Source: Candidatus Brocadiaceae bacterium
Lineage (GTDB): Bacteria > Planctomycetota > Brocadiia > SM23-32
Assembly (NCBI GenBank): GCA_003551785.1
Contig: PUNP01001008.1
Span: forward strand, 1-6,794
DNA length: 6,794 nucleotides
Direction: 5' to 3'
A program made the translations under genes and the position numbers. Of the stretch, positions 6,031 through 6,794 are shown piece by piece. The notes under the pieces are model-generated. The model searched no databases. It was not told the DNA's origin and worked only from the letters and a program-made list of their open reading frames with translations. The stretch's first letter is position 1; the number at the start of each line of letters is the position of its first letter.

Positions 6031-6794
6031 ATGTCCAAAATTATATTTTTAGGAACGGCGTGCGGCCGCCCTACGGCCCAGCGTTTTAACTCAAGCACGG
6101 CTATACAGCTTAACGGAGAACTCGTTCTGATTGATGCCGGTGCACCATGCACCGCACTTCTGAAAAAACAAGGACTCAGTCCCGGTGATATTACTAATAT
6201 ATTCATAACACATCTGCATTCGGACCATGTTTACGGCCTGCCGATGCTGCTAAGGGAAATCGTTAAATCGAGAAGAAACGGTGAATCCGAAATGGATGCC
6301 GAACTCGGTGTTGACCTCTTCATACCTGACGAGGCTAATCCGGCGATAATGACCGCAGTTGATATACTCAGCGGTGGAAACCGCTCCGGCTCACTAAAAG
6401 AATATGTCAGGCTGCATTCACTTTCGGATAAAGCGTCAGTTAAAAGAGAGAACTTTACCGTCACCCCACACTATAACAGGAATGATGATTTTGAAAGCTA
6501 CGCCTTCTTCACAGAGGCGGCAGAACACAGGATATTATTCACCGGTGACCTGCCGGGCAATTTTGACGTTATCGCCCCCCTACTGAAAGACCTCGACATA
6601 TTGGTTGCCGAGGCCGCGCATCTTGATTTCCCTGCTTATTCAATGCTGAACAACAAATCCATAAACAAGATAATCATCTCTCACATACGCTGGATCTATC
6701 ACACTAAAGAACACGAACTGATTCAGCAGTTGGAAAAACAAATGCCCGATATGGATATTGTATTGGCTTATGATGGTATGGAAGTTGAGCTTTA
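6031..6794 (+). CDS. Metallo-beta-lactamase-fold hydrolase, RNase Z-like group
   Basis: 254 codons are visible and the window ends on TA of the next codon, which may be the stop: the last residues (AYDGMEVEL) look like a natural C-terminus for this group. The N-terminus MSKIIFLGTACGRPT and DAGAPC (35-40) are typical of RNase Z-like MBL proteins. Metal ligands are THLHSDH (60-66: H61, H63, D65, H66), D173 in FTGD, H197 in EAAHLD and H218 in ISHI; H147 (TPHYN) is a candidate for the remaining histidine. The protein would bind two metal ions (usually Zn2+) and hydrolyse a phosphodiester or other ester; it has no signal peptide and should be cytoplasmic. I see no insertion resembling the RNase Z exosite arm, so tRNA 3' processing is not established, and a cyclic-nucleotide or small-molecule hydrolase is equally possible. 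It is translationally coupled to the exported protein before it. Confidence 0.85.
   Translation, partial: MSKIIFLGTACGRPTAQRFNSSTAIQLNGELVLIDAGAPCTALLKKQGLSPGDITNIFITHLHSDHVYGLPMLLREIVKSRRNGESEMDAELGVDLFIPDEANPAIMTAVDILSGGNRSGSLKEYVRLHSLSDKASVKRENFTVTPHYNRNDDFESYAFFTEAAEHRILFTGDLPGNFDVIAPLLKDLDILVAEAAHLDFPAYSMLNNKSINKIIISHIRWIYHTKEHELIQQLEKQMPDMDIVLAYDGMEVEL

Noticed and set aside
1..6794. CRISPR array, tRNA or other structural RNA gene
   Set aside because: No regularly spaced direct repeats and no cloverleaf or conserved RNA core were seen on either strand.

Overview
The window is 6.8 kb of a bacterial chromosome with intermediate GC. Strong Shine-Dalgarno sites precede most genes, and GTG starts are used as well as ATG. 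A class I DhnA-type aldolase, a large secreted protein with PA14-like and SGNH-like parts, and intergenic hairpin repeats together fit an environmental or gut anaerobe. The PVC group (Lentisphaerota, Kiritimatiellota or Planctomycetota) is my guess, but this is an impression from gene style and not a placement. There is no phage, CRISPR, tRNA, rRNA or toxin-antitoxin signal.

Layout. Two genes lie on the minus strand at the left: the N-terminal 207 codons of a DeoC/FbaB (DhnA-type) class I aldolase, cut by the window edge, and upstream of it a small YidD membrane-insertion factor. A divergent spacer (1086-1380) holds an 81-bp cluster of palindromes and a good extended -10 promoter. From 1381 everything is on the plus strand: a zinc-dependent alcohol dehydrogenase with a full set of zinc ligands; a 345-bp spacer with a ~138-bp element bounded by imperfect terminal inverted repeats; a beta-phosphoglucomutase-like HAD phosphatase/mutase; a 320-bp spacer with no convincing gene; a 780-residue exported multidomain protein; and a metallo-beta-lactamase-fold hydrolase of the RNase Z-like group. 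The last gene starts one base after the previous stop and ends at the last bases of the window.

How the genes relate. Aldolase, alcohol dehydrogenase and HAD enzyme all suit cytoplasmic sugar or aldehyde metabolism, but each has its own spacer, so a single operon is not indicated. The only tight unit is the exported protein plus the MBL hydrolase (3687 to the end), which must be co-transcribed and is probably translationally coupled. The most unusual features are the architecture of the exported protein, whose C-terminal SGNH-like domain keeps Ser, Asp and His candidates but seems to lack the usual oxyanion-hole Gly and Asn, and the two structured intergenic repeat elements. I see no clear evidence of a wholly new defence or mobile system.
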